DNA from: Steromphala cineraria
Lineage: Eukaryota; Mollusca; Gastropoda; Trochida; Trochidae
NCBI GenBank assembly: GCA_916613615.1
Contig: OU744720.1
Span: forward strand, 5,807,749 to 5,871,748
Direction: 5' to 3'
Length of the DNA stretch: 64,000 nt
The translations under genes and the position numbers were made by a program. Below are positions 33,501 to 45,905 of the stretch, in pieces; positions within the stretch are counted from its first letter, which is position 1; every line of letters begins with the position of its first letter. The notes beneath the pieces were generated by a model. That model was not told where the DNA came from. It saw only the letters and a list, made by a program, of their open reading frames with translations, and made no database searches.

Positions 33501-35264
33501 CATTCGTGGTGATGTTGGAATTGTTGTTGTGGTTTTTTGTTCTTGTCTTGTCCCATGTACTTCAATTTCTAATGTTTGTTTAATACGGGTCACTCATCAT
33601 GTATTGCTTACTCATGGTTTTGACTGTATATATATACTCTTCACAAAAAGAAACGAATGAACCACTTTTCTAAGAATATTATTACATTTAATTGATAGCA
33701 AAAATATCGAAGGCGAAGTGTTGGCAAGTGTTGTGTTCTGTTCTTGTGTGTTATTTTTTCAAACTTTGGCGCCAAAACCAGTTTATTGTTTTGTTATAGT
33801 ACAAAGCAATTCTTGATTGACATATTTCTCGTGTTGAATGCAAAAGGTTACAAAAAAGGCTCTTTTCCAAAGTTCTTCTCCACTTTTCGTGCATTGCGAT
33901 GGCTGGTCGCTGAGGTGACTTAAACGTTATGTGATGTTGACGTGCAAACCAGACATTCCTAAAGAAAATAGGATAGACTTTTCGGTTTTTAAAACACGAT
34001 TGACGGCGATCGAAGTTTTTGAAGTCTCTCAAAACAGGACCGATAACTGGTCTAAGATCCACTTAAGAAAAAAGGCTCCCAAAAGTTTTGTCGACTTTTT
34101 TTCACAAAACATGGATCTGTTATGTTATCTGAATAGCTGTGACAAGCCGATGTTGCAAGTACTTGACCTAGATGTAGATATTTTGGGCTTTGTCGCACGT
34201 TGTGTCTCACAAATATTGGCATATATTCGTCGAAAATTGGTATTGACGAAAGGAGTAAATATGACTGAATATTTTGCTGTTATGAACATTCCAATTTAAG
34301 GCAACAGCAGATGTTTCGCTACTTAAACATTGAATAATTATATCCTCATTTTCATCTTTAAATGAATAACAAAATTTGAAACAATGTTTGCCTTTGCTTA
34401 ATTATCAGTTCCACGTGCTTTTACGCTTTCAACATGTTGTTTTTGCTTTACAGGTTTTCCTAAGCACAGGTTTACAAAACTGTTTTCAATTGCTTCTTAA
34501 ATCCACGAAATCGCTACAATTACTTCCGTTTTGCACATAAGCTGTATTTAATCATGTCAAGATTACGTTCAGGGAAAAAATTTTACAGTTGTATTTTCAA
34601 ATTCGTTTTTATAAAAGTAAAAAAAAATAGAAATCATCTATGCGTTTTTTTGTTGAAAGGTATAAGTTTATACAATGTGTTTATATATGACAGTATATGT
34701 AATTGAATACATACAATGCGAGAATGTTCTTAACTTACTTTACATTTGACAAATAGTGTTTGCTTATTTTAATTATGTAAGGAACCATCGTAACCATGGG
34801 TTATTAAAACATTTCACTTATATATTCATATTTCTCATACAAAAAAAAAACATTCCCCTCAATTGAAACTGCTTTATAGAAAACTTTCTAAATAGGAACC
34901 AGTAAGTGATTATATAAATGTGCAAGAAAAGCCAATCTCTTAACACGTCTACCATTGCTCGAGCCTAGATTCGAGTCCTAGAAATTGAATGTGGTCCATT
35001 GGAGAAATCATTAATCACGGCGAATGTGTGTCAAACGTGAAGTAGGAACAGCAACGGCTAATTCTTCAAGTGTCACTATTATTGACTTGTTCTACGGTAA
35101 ACGTTATTCTGGCTATAACTAAACCAATTCTACTGTCATCAGTCATTTCCGCATAATTCAGCCACCCAATTAGAAAGATCTGTGAATTCGTATGCTTGCG
35201 TCAATCAAATTCTATGAACATCACCTCTTAGTTATGGTCATATTGACATATATAATGCCTTAAT
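33501..35264. other. Intergenic DNA with unassigned open frames
   Basis: Frames at 33931-34299 (+, 122 codons) and 33751-34062 (-, 103 codons) overlap antisense and show no domain I recognise. CTCTTCACAAAAAGAAACG near 33640 resembles a Tc1-type terminus, but I find no partner. Confidence 0.3.
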
Positions 35265-35515
35265 TATCGGGATGCGGGATAGCGCAGTGGTAATCACGTT
35301 CAGTTTCCCAGCAAGAGGTCCAGGCTATGGATCCCACCAGAGGTTCGGCAGCTTTGTCTGCAGTAGAGAACTGTTCTACAGTAAGGTTCAGATGCAATGC
35401 TACTCTGAATTTCAGCACAGTACCACCCATGCATTCTCTCCCCATATTAGGCAGCTCAGTCATAGCTCGGGTATGGCAGGTTTAGCCAGAGTTGGTTTAT
35501 AACCGGCTAGACTTA
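35265..35515 (+). mobile_element. tRNA-derived SINE-like element 2
   Basis: The head contains the A box TAGCGCAGTGG at 35279-35289 and, about 35 bp on, a degraded B-box region (CTATGGATCCCACC). The body is a non-coding 170-bp tract that ends against the 3' end of a minus-strand LINE relic. It is unrelated in sequence to the V-SINE at 10463. Confidence 0.5.
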
Positions 35516-35529
35516 ATGCACGGGTCGTA

Positions 35530-36565
35530 TATAGTATTTTTATTTTATTTCCATACTGAAAGGCCACAGGCCTGTAGTACATAGTTTTATTATTTTACAG
35601 GTAGTAACACATTCTTTCTAAACATAAATGCTTTGTGTATATAAATGGACACATTTTCTAGATGGGATTTACTTTTGCTCTTCATAAGAGAAATAAACGT
35701 ATTAATATCAGGGTGCTTATGAAAATAGTTCTTTATGTACATAATTCTCAAGGAATTGTATGCTGGGAAAACACATAAAAATGGTATTCATCCTCGACTT
35801 TATTTAGATCACACATTTGACAGATTCTGTTTTCTCTTAAAATTCCTTGGTATCTCCCAGCTTCAATGTTAAAATCATGCGAAGAACAACGGAGTCTTGC
35901 CAGTGAAGATTTGTATTTTCTTATAGATAAGACCGAGAGGTAATGTTCTGCATAGATAGAATCTTTAACCATTTTGTAGTAAAAACATTTGTTAGATAGT
36001 GAGAGACTAGCTGACCAAGTTTGAAAGAATATATCTTTAAGTCTTTGTTTGACTATGCAAATAAAACGGGAGTGCGATTCTACAAATTGTTTATGCCACG
36101 CATTACCGAAGCCGATGGAAAATAACATTTTTTTAGTGTGTGTTACCCAGTTATGTTTTCCGTGGCTATCATAAAGTAACATCATATTGTAACATTTTCT
36201 TGGTAATCTACATGAAGGCATTGTTAACAGCCTTAACCACTACTTAATGATTGTAATGTTTGATTCAATATACAATGGATATCTCCCACATTCTCCATAA
36301 ACCAGACAACTTTTTACATGATTTAAAGCCCCAGACTTCTGCACCATAAAACAATATTGGGTTTATTTTTGTGTCAAATATTTTGAAAAACGAATTGTAA
36401 GACAAATCACCCAAAATATTTATGTATTTTATGATACCTATCAATATTTTCTTTGCTTGCATAGATGCCTGTGATGTGTGTATTGACCAAGAAAGATGAT
36501 TCGTAAAATGTACACCTTAGTATTTATATGAGGTTGTATAGTCGAAATATAGTCGAAACGTAAAG
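35530..36565 (-). pseudogene. LINE A-type relic, 3' half
   Basis: The minus-strand frames match LINE A C-terminal to the RT: YKY-GVHFTNHLSWS near 36510, QAKKIL...KINPILFYGAEVWGF (36462-36330), then a frameshift and MPSCRLPRK...SHGKHNWVTHTKKMLFSIGFG (36221 on), ending in a degraded CxxC...EDEYHF knuckle near 35800. Truncated at its 5' end near 36565. It is broken by stops and frameshifts. Confidence 0.75.
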
Positions 36566-36644
36566 ATATGACAAAAATGAGTCCATCAATACAAAATCAT
36601 GCACATCATCAGAAAGTGCTCTCACAACTTATCCATACTTGCTT

Positions 36645-37105
36645 GCCTCAACTATAGGAGGGCATATGTTTGCACCCCCTTTACCATAGGCGGGAACGTC
36701 TGTTGTGGGCCCCAGTTCTTTTCACAGATGAACCTCGATACTGTTTGGATTTCGCAGAGCGACTGAAGCGAAAAAAATAAGAAAGATTTAATGATGCCAA
36801 TTTTAAAGTGGTGAATTAATAATGGTCTGTGGAGGTATCAGTTGGGACGGAGGATCTGATCTGCATGTCATGGAGGGATACTGACGGGAATAAGTTAAAG
36901 AAAATACCTGATGTCTACTAGATCATATACTGAGTGTTTTTGGTTCTGAATTCATTTGGGGGAGAACCGTTTCTTGATGAGGAAACACTTGTTCGTATAG
37001 ATTGGCCAGCATGATCCCCGGACCTTAACTCCATTGAACATGTTTGAACACGCTGCAGGTCGTTGTTCGTAGACGTCAGGTTCGAGCCAAAACTCTCCAA
37101 GAGCT
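36645..37105 (+). pseudogene. Tc1/mariner transposase relic
   Basis: The plus strand reads FTDEPRYCLDFAER near 36720, then DLHVMEGY near 36860 in a shifted frame, then EETLVRIDWPA-stop-SPDLNSIEHV near 36985. These are the first catalytic Asp region and the PDLNPIEH-type region with the third acidic residue. Stops and frameshifts abound. A minus-strand LINE tail abuts it at 37106. Confidence 0.7.
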
Positions 37106-37560
37106 AGGACAGACAGACAGACAGACAGACAGACAATTGTTTATTTAAGTCTCACTTCTGTACAGCAAAACAATAAATACATATTGGCATAAAACACGGA
37201 TAAAAGTACAGAACCACTCAATATGAGTTATGCGAGACTATCATATATACATATCGTAGAAATTACATGAACTTTAAAAAAAAGGAGTAATATTTTAGGA
37301 AAATAGAAGGCGTTTCCTTCTTTGTAATATTAAAAAGCAGGTTTTGGCAAAATAGTAAAACATATCAGCACTTTGACATAACAGCATTTTTTTAAAATCT
37401 GTTAGAATAAAAACATTAACATCATGGGAAGATATATATGTAAAAAGTGTTTCTCTAAGATCGGTATAAATATCACAGTGAAACAGTACATGAAATTCGT
37501 CCTCGACACAGGAACTAGTAGAAGAGTGGACCAATCTTTCAGTAGCGGACGTCCGGGTCC
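37106..37560 (-). pseudogene. LINE A-type relic, extreme 3' end with (GACA)n tail
   Basis: On the minus strand a short frame (37534-37295) keeps CVEDEFHVLFHC, the second half of the zinc-knuckle motif of LINE A. It is followed by AATAAA (complement of 37140-37145) and a (TGTC)n tail at 37134-37108. The tail joins the Tc1 relic directly, marking the insertion point. Confidence 0.75.
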
Positions 37561-38318
37561 TTTAAGACAACATGAATCAGTGATTTAATACGGTAACACA
37601 ATAGGTCTACCAGAGGTAATCTGGTTGGATTGGGCTTAGTTTACTGTTTATTGGTTATTGTTAACACTAGGAAGGTATATCAGTCATTGCTTAATATTTT
37701 CCTGACTTCAAACCTAAACTGAAGAACAATTTGTCTCTTTCGAAACATAAGTAGGCCAATTTATCGTAGGCCATTTACTGTGTTATATTCAATTGAGTGA
37801 ATTATCGGGGAAATCTCAGTTTATATTATATCAACAATATAATTAAATCAGAAATAAATATCCCTTTACTGACACCATATTTGTCATGTTAACAGTGAAC
37901 AAAGACCTCTCTGTCCCATATAAAACATACATATGAAAAACAGTCCTCAACGGTCAATACAAAAATTACATTTTACCATCAATTAAAAATGACATAATTA
38001 AACGAAATAATGTTTAACTAATCTTGTAATCACCTTTCCCATAATTTATTTTGAGTTTATCAAAATGAGGAGAAGGGGTCCCTATCATGTAAAGGTCCGA
38101 GGTCAATTCAATATCTAAACCGTTTGTTGAAAAGCGTCAAATGCCATTGTCCGGGGAAATTTGAGAGCATTAAATTTTAAGATTAGCTTTGATGCCAACT
38201 AGGAACATATCAGTTTAAGATAGCTGATACAAATTTGAAAGTGATTGATGGTACAGTACAATTTCCGGCATTCATATATCATTAACAAGAATTTGGTTTT
38301 GATAGAATTCTATATATA

Positions 38319-39246
38319 CATATGGAAAAAAGTTAAGCACCCCCACGTTTTTTCAGCTACAAAATTTGCCTAATAAGAAAAAAATGCGATTTGGTTGTAG
38401 AAATAATCGTATGGTATGTAAAACCATAATTTAGCAGCTAAGGGAAGAACGTTTCATTCTGATAACGTTTCGCATCACTTTTGATATTTGCATTCATAAA
38501 ATGTTTGTAGTTGTATGTCAAAAAACAAGTAACATTATTCTGAGAAAAGAAGGTTGTTATCGGTAGTTGTGATGTGGGTAATTCAATTCTTTCAAGACCT
38601 CCAATCAAAATTCAGTATCAATATTTTTTTCAAAAGTCACTATTTAGACCTCTTATAACTTTCAAAGCCTAGAATTCTCCAAAAACCGATATTCAAGGGA
38701 AATGGTTTAATAACAAAAGATGGTCAGTGTCAACTGTAATGACCCCTAGAAATCAATGAGAAGTGTTTGATTAACAGATTTAACTCAAAAGAATCAAAAG
38801 ATTATTTCACAATCATATGATTCCAGCCATTTCGTCAATAATTGCAAATAACTGTTGAAAAAAAGGATGCCATTTCAACGACCAGTTACGTCCTTATTTT
38901 GTAAGATAAGAAATGATTTGATGTATGGAAGTCAAGTTGGTAAGACAAATGTTATTTTTGATGTCTGGTAAGACAAATGTTATTTTTGATGTCTGATACC
39001 CATTGTCTAGTGCCTAGTTTTGGCTCTACAGCCATACTAATTTTGGGTGAAATTTCAGTACCAACACAAATTCAATCGTTATTTAAAAAAATGTCTACAT
39101 GGACGATCTTTCTTTGAAGAAAGTATTAACAAAATCTACATTTTTATGTTAAGACTCATAAATATATTCACGGCACGTAACTTTGCCATAGCATCATTTT
39201 TCAGTTTTCAAATTTAGGGGGAGCTTTACTTTTTTTCGTATGTATA
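38319..39246. mobile_element. TIR element of about 0.93 kb with mariner-like ends
   Basis: The left end has ATGGAAAAAAGTTAAGCACC and on to about 38346. The right end, reverse complemented from 39245, reads ACGAAAAAAAGTAAAGCTCC. Both are embedded in TATATA-rich flanks, consistent with a TA target. There is no transposase, so it is non-autonomous. It contains a perfect 28-bp tandem duplication at 38939-38994. Confidence 0.65.
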
Positions 39247-39552
39247 TATTAAAATATGACAATATGTACAAACATTGCCACGATATTGAAACTCAATTAT
39301 GTTTAAAATGAGCGTTGAATGGCTTACAAGGTACTTCTCCTCCAACTATCCCCTTTAAGGTAAAAAAAAGGCATCATCTCTACGGTCACCCACAGAGCTA
39401 AGAATATCCCTATAAGCTGAGTTACAACACAAGGGTGTCGTACAAGATAAGCATGTAGTCAGCTGTACGTACGTGTGTTATAATTATGGTAATCTATCTG
39501 TATCTTTTACTTTCTAATTAACTGTCGAACAACAAGCAGGAAAAGGCAAATT

Positions 39553-39765
39553 ATGCTACGCGTTACACACGTGATACTGGAAATGATCTCCACTTTTGTT
39601 GCCATGTCTGCACCTATTGACAATGCTCTTATGTCAGATGCAGTAATTATTCGTAGTCTCAATGGCGTCTGCTCCCGACACCTTCGCTTTGTTATAAACC
39701 AGACTTGTTGTTTAGTGACGATCGATAAAAGGTGTGATTGGTCGTTTAACAGACATAGGTTTTGA
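39553..39765 (+). CDS. Hypothetical 70-codon ORF
   Basis: Starts at an ATG and ends at TGA. It contains a hydrophobic segment (HVILEMISTFVAMS), an N-glycosylation-like NQT and three cysteines in its second half. The upstream sequence (AACAAGCAG and flanks) resembles 50190-50220 in the paralogous block 5, where no matching frame survives. No family is recognised. Confidence 0.2.
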   Translation: MLRVTHVILEMISTFVAMSAPIDNALMSDAVIIRSLNGVCSRHLRFVINQTCCLVTIDKRCDWSFNRHRF

Positions 39766-40721
39766 GAAACTGGTCTTTGTTACCAATTATGATTATCTTT
39801 ACTGAATTCCCGTATTTCAATATGACTATTAACACGGATCTACTACTTGCGTAAGTCATTTTCTCTCATGAGAGATATTGGAATCTAAGGCACGTGTTTA
39901 TTAATTAGAATAAAATGACGTTTTGATGACGTATCCGTCTTGATGGAAAATGTAACAGAATTTACTAACTTTTAACCATAGTGTTCATTCATAACTAAAC
40001 AATTCAACATTTAACTCTTGTTCCAAAGATGATGCTATGGTTAAATTAACAATACCTTATATAGTTACATTCTTTATGTTTTTTTCTATGTTTAACTTTC
40101 TAAAATGTTAACTTTCAAAATTAAATATTGGTAAATAATAAACATTTACAGAACAGATGCAATATCGTATTATTTAATAAGAGTTTGTGTTCATTTACAA
40201 AATTGAGTGGAAAAGTTTTTTCAAAACATCAGAAAATATTTCTAGCCTACACTTGAATTCTCTATTTTGACAAATTTATCACATAATAATATGTAGAAAC
40301 GTATATGCCAGTTGTATGAGCCATTAAATTGAACTAAGTGCAGATTCACGTGTTGACAAAAACTGGTTTTCACTGCAAGAAACGTAGTTTATTCAAAGTT
40401 AATACCTCCCATGAATACTCATTAGGCAAGAGGTGGCCTCTCAGCGTCCCCACTTACAAGGTCTATTTCCTGTGTGGTGTTGATCTCATCACTTTTCGAA
40501 ACAAATAACCCTACTATAAAATCGATGACTGCACTTCACTGTGGGACAATCTGCAATTGTTGCCATAAGATCATAGATCAATTTCACAAATATTAGATTC
40601 AAGAAAAGATGAGATGAAAGCATTGTAGTCTTATCCGTCCCCTTCAATTCACTTTTATTATGTTATCATCGCCCTTGATATATATCATGATATATAATAG
40701 AACATTGTTTCCATTGAACAT

Positions 40722-40964
40722 AGCTGTGCAATCAGCGATGCTCTTCTAAAATCATCATTTTGGCTACTGAATTATGGCAAAAGCATCGTGATATGAAACT
40801 TCCTTCCCATGCGAGAAGTGTTGTCATTTGATACAGAAATTCAAATGGATTGTGGCTCAATGTTTTCCGCAAAATTAGCGGAACCGACGGATTTCGGCGA
40901 ATTAGACCAGAGGCTGCATCAACATTTCATGACTAGATCTGCCTCTGCTGGGAGAGAATGAAAA
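40722..40964 (-). mobile_element. MITE family B fragment
   Basis: Reverse orientation relative to the complete copy: GTGCAATCAGCGATGCTCTT through CATTTTGGCTACTGAAT to GATCTGCCTCTGCTGGGAGA. The outer part of one terminus is missing. Confidence 0.6.
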
Positions 40965-42470
40965 TCGTAACGACCTGCAACCATTGTTCTATCTTCAGAA
41001 AAGTACAATGATCTTTTCACAGATACTAAGTGTTTTAAGCACTACAGAGTATGAGAGACTTATCTGCTTTTCAACAAGTTTCTTCTGAAAAATGTCCGTT
41101 TGATAACGCTTTGCAATTCACATTTCAAAGAGAATGTTCCCTTACCACTTAATAGTAATTTATGCCATATTTTGAAAGACAGCAACTAAATATTAAGTGA
41201 CTTTACAACAATATTTGTCATTCCTGTAATCCTTCAAAAATATATGCTACGTTTCAGAACCATGCCAAATAGACCCGTCTAGCCTACATTTCCTCACTAT
41301 TCCAAAGGTTGTTTAACAGGACATTGACAAAATTTTGTTTTCGTATTTGACTGTTTCAAGAGTTTCTTGAGGAGCTGCCATTGCCTGTCTGTTAGACGAA
41401 CCACTTTGCAAAACTTACAGAAATTATCCTTCAATCATTCAGCAAAAACGTTGACAATTACATCGTATCTCGGAAAGTTTGTGACATTCAAACATAATCG
41501 AACACTAGGTTATACATAGCATTTTCATCGTATAAGCATAGTTTAACAATATTTAACCATATTTATTGATCATCTAAATGATAGTTAATGAAGTTTTTAC
41601 CACCCTCAGCTAAAACTCTATCAATTGATAAAGATAAGATAATGTCCAAAAACATAACATTTTACTTTTAAAAGCTGTTTCATATCCTTATGTCTCCAGA
41701 TTTTGACAACATAAAACTGAATTATAAGAAATAATTTGAAGCAAACAGTAGGAGGATGTGATTAACAAAAACATAATTTCCCTATTTATTTTTACCATTA
41801 TTTGAATATTGCAATCACAATTGCCTTGATGTTATACAAAAAGGTATTAAACCATATCATCATACACTTATTTAAAGAGTACGTAAGAGTTACCAAAGAG
41901 CCATTTCCTCCAACTTCATGAAATATCTAAACATAGCTCATTTTGAATATAATTATATACGAAGATTTGTTTTTCATACAAAATGCTTAGGGGCAAGTTA
42001 TTATTACAAGATTGAACTTTTATTCAATTTTTTATCAATCATCTTTTACTGTCCAGTCATTCCTAGCTAATGTTGATGTATCTAATAAATTATTTTCCGG
42101 CACACCATATCTTGTTGTGTTCAGTATCAGCCCTTTATTCTGCCGTTTACACCTTTAGTAGAATGGGCAGCTAATGATTGCTGCGGGCCTATCAAGTGAT
42201 TTGTTCATCTGTCCTTTTCTAAGGCTAATGTATTCCAGTAAGACAGAAATAGCCATCCTACCATTGTTAGTTCTTTTTGCAACGTTTAGGGCATATGAAT
42301 ACATAACAAAAACATCGCATGCAAGATTAAGCAAATAGGTACTAAAACTGGCAACACACTTTGAGTGATATGTAAAACAAATACAATATTGCTAACTGTT
42401 TACACTAAAGTCTGAAGGTCTGGAAACCATACAAGAGTCTTCATGTTTTGAGCATGTAACATTTCATTAT
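40965..42470. other. Block 4 flank, nothing recognised
   Basis: No gene was recognised. The stretch belongs to a diverged duplicated landscape: nearby 40370-40560 matches 50885-51080 (both contain ATACCTCCCATGAATAC and CTATTTCCTGTGTG). Confidence 0.4.
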
Positions 42471-42472
42471 TA

Positions 42473-44140
42473 TGTCCCCCGCAAAGCTTTGCAGGAGACA
42501 TAATGTTTTCAGTTCCGTCCGTAATTCCGTTATTCCGTAATTCCGTATTTCCGTACTCCGTATTTCCGTAATTCCGTAACGCTTTCGTTTCCGGACCATA
42601 TCTCAAAAACCGTTCAATATTTTTTAACGAAACTTGGTATGTGTTTAGATCTAGTACTGGAGTGGTGCTTTTTGCTATTTTGGTTATTCTGAATAATATA
42701 TTTTTTTTGGTTTCCATGGAAACAATTTGAACTTAGTGCATATTGGGGGATGCTTTCGTTTCCGGACCATATCTCCAAAACCGTTCAATATGTTTTAACG
42801 AAACTTGGTATGTGGTTAGATGTAGTACTTGAGTGGTGCCTTTTGCTATTTTGGTTATTCTGAATTTTTTATTTTGTCTGGTTTCCATGGAAACAATTTG
42901 AACTTTGTGCAATTGGGGGATGCTTTCGTTTCCGGGCCATATCTCCAAAACCGTTCAATAATTTTTTACGAAACTTGGTATGTGGTTAGATCTAGTACTG
43001 GAGTGGTGCCTTTTGCTATTTCGGTTATTCTGAATTATATAATTTTCCTGGTTTCCATGGCAACAGTTTAACTTAAAACATATGGAGGGAGGACCATTTC
43101 CGGGCCATATCTCAAAAACTATTCAATATGATTTTACGAAACTTGGTATGTGGTTAGACCTAGTGGTGGAGTGGTGCCTTTTCCTATTTTGGTCATTCTG
43201 AATTATATAATTTTCCTGGTTTCCATGGCAACAGTTTGAACTTAGAACATATGGAGTGAGGACCATTTCCGGGCCATATCTTAAAAACTGTTCCATATGA
43301 TTTTACGAAACTTGGTATGTGGTTAGATCTAGTGGTGGAGTGGTGCCTTTTTCTATTTTGGTCATTCTGAATTATATAATTTTCCTGGTTTCCACGGCAA
43401 CAGTTTGAACTTAAAACACATGGAGGGAGGACCATTTCCGGGCCATATCTCAAAAACTATTCAATATGATTTTACGAAACTTGGTATGTGGTTAGATCTA
43501 GTGGTGGAGTGGTGCCTTTTGCTATCTTGGTCATTCTGAATTATATAATTTTCCTGGTTTCCATGGCAACAGTTTGTACTTAGTGCATATTGGGGTAGGG
43601 ACTGTTTCCCGGCCATATCTAAAAAAATATTTAACATTTTTTACGAAACTTGGTATGTGGTTAAATCTAGTGGTGGAGTGGTGCCTTTTGCTATTTTGGT
43701 CATTCTGAATTATATAATTTTCCTGGTCTCCATGGCAACAGTTTAACTTAAAACATATGGAAGGAGGACCATTTCCGGGCCATATCTCAAAAACTATTCA
43801 ATATGATTTACGAAACTGTGTATGTGGTTAGACCTAGTGGTGGAGAGGTGCCTTTTTCTATTTTAGTTATTCTGAAAAAGAATTCTGGTTTCTATAGAAA
43901 CAAGTTGAACTAGGTGTATATGGGCCATTGGGGGGTAGGGTCTGTTTCCGTACTTTAGCTTAAAAACTATTCAAAATATTTTTACTAGACTTGATATGTG
44001 GTTAGAACTACTGGAGGAGTGGTGCCTTTTGCTACTTTGGTTATTCTGACTTGGTTTTTTTCTGGTTTCCATGGAAACAATTTGAAATTTGTACATAATT
44101 GGGGTAGGGTCACTTTCGGAATAAATGTTAGCGGGGGACA
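42473..44140. mobile_element. TIR-bounded 170-bp tandem array, family 2 (nine units)
   Basis: TGTCCCCCGC at 42473-42482 is matched by GCGGGGGACA at 44131-44140. The left terminus folds into a hairpin (TATGTCCCCCGC against GCAGGAGACATA). Nine units of about 170 bp follow, marked by GTGGTGCC-type words near 42664, 42834, 43005, 43172, 43341, 43511, 43679, 43847 and 44021. The unit shares CGTTTCCGGA, CTCAAAAACCG, GTGGTGCCTTTTG, TTCTGAA and TTTCCATGGAAAC with family 1 in the same order. Open frames across it are repeat artefacts. Confidence 0.8.
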
Positions 44141-44431
44141 TCACAGTGCATCAGACGAACATATTTCTAGTTCAAACAGTGCAAAACGTTGTTGTATTGT
44201 GTAAACACTTGTTTTGATTATATAAACTAGTCGAGTCTACAATGATCCGCGAGATGGATCTCTTCTGGTGAAAATTGCCGTGGAAATTTGAAGAATATTC
44301 AAGATGGTTTTTAACCCTAACAAGATCTGAATTAAGAACTCTGGATGTTGCTCCTGTTAAAAGTTACAACTATGCGTTGTAGTTTTATGCAATATACTGA
44401 AGACGGAGGCGGACTGTGTCTGTGGGAGAAG

Positions 44432-44487
44432 GAAGCCATCAATGACATCAGTCACTCCAACAAAGCTCTGGAAATCGGGCAAGTCAC
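44432..44487 (+). other. Exon-like segment, copy 3
   Basis: Reads EAINDISHSNKALEIGQV in the frame shared with copies 1 and 2, preceded by AG. It lies in a longer open frame (44345-44608) whose other parts are not shared with the other copies. The donor position is not conserved (AC-TGACAT). Confidence 0.35.
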
Positions 44488-44609
44488 TGACATAATTTCT
44501 TGTATCTATCTTGTATTTCTGATATTTGTAGTAATGGTTTCATATCATACCATGTCATGTTTATGTTTGTTTTCAAGTTTCAGAGTAGTTCAAAGGGATA
44601 CTATCTGAT

Positions 44610-45595
44610 TAAAGTATTACAAATAGCGTCCTAATGACACCATAGCATAATGGATACATGTAGTTTTCATGATTATTAACATCGTGTATCACTGATTTCT
44701 AAGATACATAGTGGAGCGTACCATAGAGTTGTGAAGAAGGAATACTATTTTCCAGCAGAGAGTTGTTTTCTCAAAGTATAAGGGATTTTTCTCAAATTAT
44801 CAAGGGATTTTAATTTGATAATAATACTGAGAATTAAAACCTCACTTTTTACGAGATTATGAAAGGGTTATACATGTACCTTAATTGTATCAATGTTGTT
44901 TGTTACTGTTATCAGACGGAATGATACAAACTATCACATAAATTTACTTTGTGCATTAAATATTTTCATAATCATTACTTCTTAATATCAAAATAATTTA
45001 CATTCAAAGGCACAACAGGAGTGTTTTAAATAAGATTCATTAATCTCCAAAATTTAGTTATACAATCAGTTGTTAATGGCAATTCGTCATGCCAAACGTT
45101 AACAGCACTCACTATTAATATGTAACCGATCAATGAATAATCTTGAAGCATTTACAATAGGTCAGCTATTGGTATTCAGATAACAACCAAACTACTCATT
45201 AAAATATTTTGTTAAGCATGCCACCTTACAGTACAAAATTGGCAACGTAAACAAGCACTAATTCCTAACACAGATGAAGACCTGTGTACTTGTGTAATAT
45301 TAATACGAATATGCTGGGAAGGATCGGATCGGGACAACCTTGTGACACCACCGATACACCATAGCTATTCATCACTGTAGTCAAAGCGGAAATGAATCTA
45401 CTATAGCATTCACCTAGCTCGGTATCCATATCAGAGTCACTATGAACCGGAAATAGTAATATTTATTTCTTCTCTCAAGCTGAGTCGATACTTTGAACAG
45501 TAGTGAGAAAGAGTGTTCCTTTGCGACCTTGCGACAGAGCAATATCAATCAAACACAACAAAACATGGTGATATTATGATTGTTCTAGTGGTGCA
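44610..45595. repeat. Diverged paralogous block 4 (part)
   Basis: Bases 45270-45540 match 33200-33470 (TCAAAGCGGAAATGA and CACTATGAACCGGAAA in the same order). No gene is seen. Confidence 0.45.
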
Positions 45596-45905
45596 ACAGA
45601 TTATGATAATAATGGGTACTTTTATAGCGCTAAATCAATACACCAAGTGCATGCACAAAGCGCTTACAAATTAAAGACAGTTTCTGAACAGATGTGACTT
45701 GAGCTGAGATCTTAAAATGGGGGAACATGTCTTTCATAAGAGGGCCTTTCATTCCATAATTTTGAGGCTAGGACAGGAAAAGATTTTCCACCAAAAGTTG
45801 CCAAGTTAAAAAAATGGAACTATTGTGCGACACTGGTCTTGTGAGAAATATTTTCATTCTGTTGGTGTTTTTTTGTAGTAAATCAAGTTTTCCAAGACAG
45901 TGGAT
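45596..45905 (+). repeat. Interspersed repeat with GCGCTAAA...AAAGCGCTTAC start
   Basis: Begins ATAATAATGGGTACTTTTAT and AGCGCTAAATCAATACACCA and continues with GAACATGTCTTTCATAAGAG. I recall this kind of start as a common dispersed repeat in marine invertebrate genomes. There is no coding capacity and no clear termini. Confidence 0.35.

Noticed and set aside
33751..34299. Overlapping antisense frames of 103 and 122 codons
   Set aside because: No recognisable motif on either strand, no splice or UTR context, and they overlap each other.
36918..37100. Minus-strand 60-codon frame
   Set aside because: It is antisense to a recognisable Tc1 transposase remnant on the plus strand.
42400..43453. 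Frames of 71-105 codons on both strands
   Set aside because: Same reason: they track the units of the second array.
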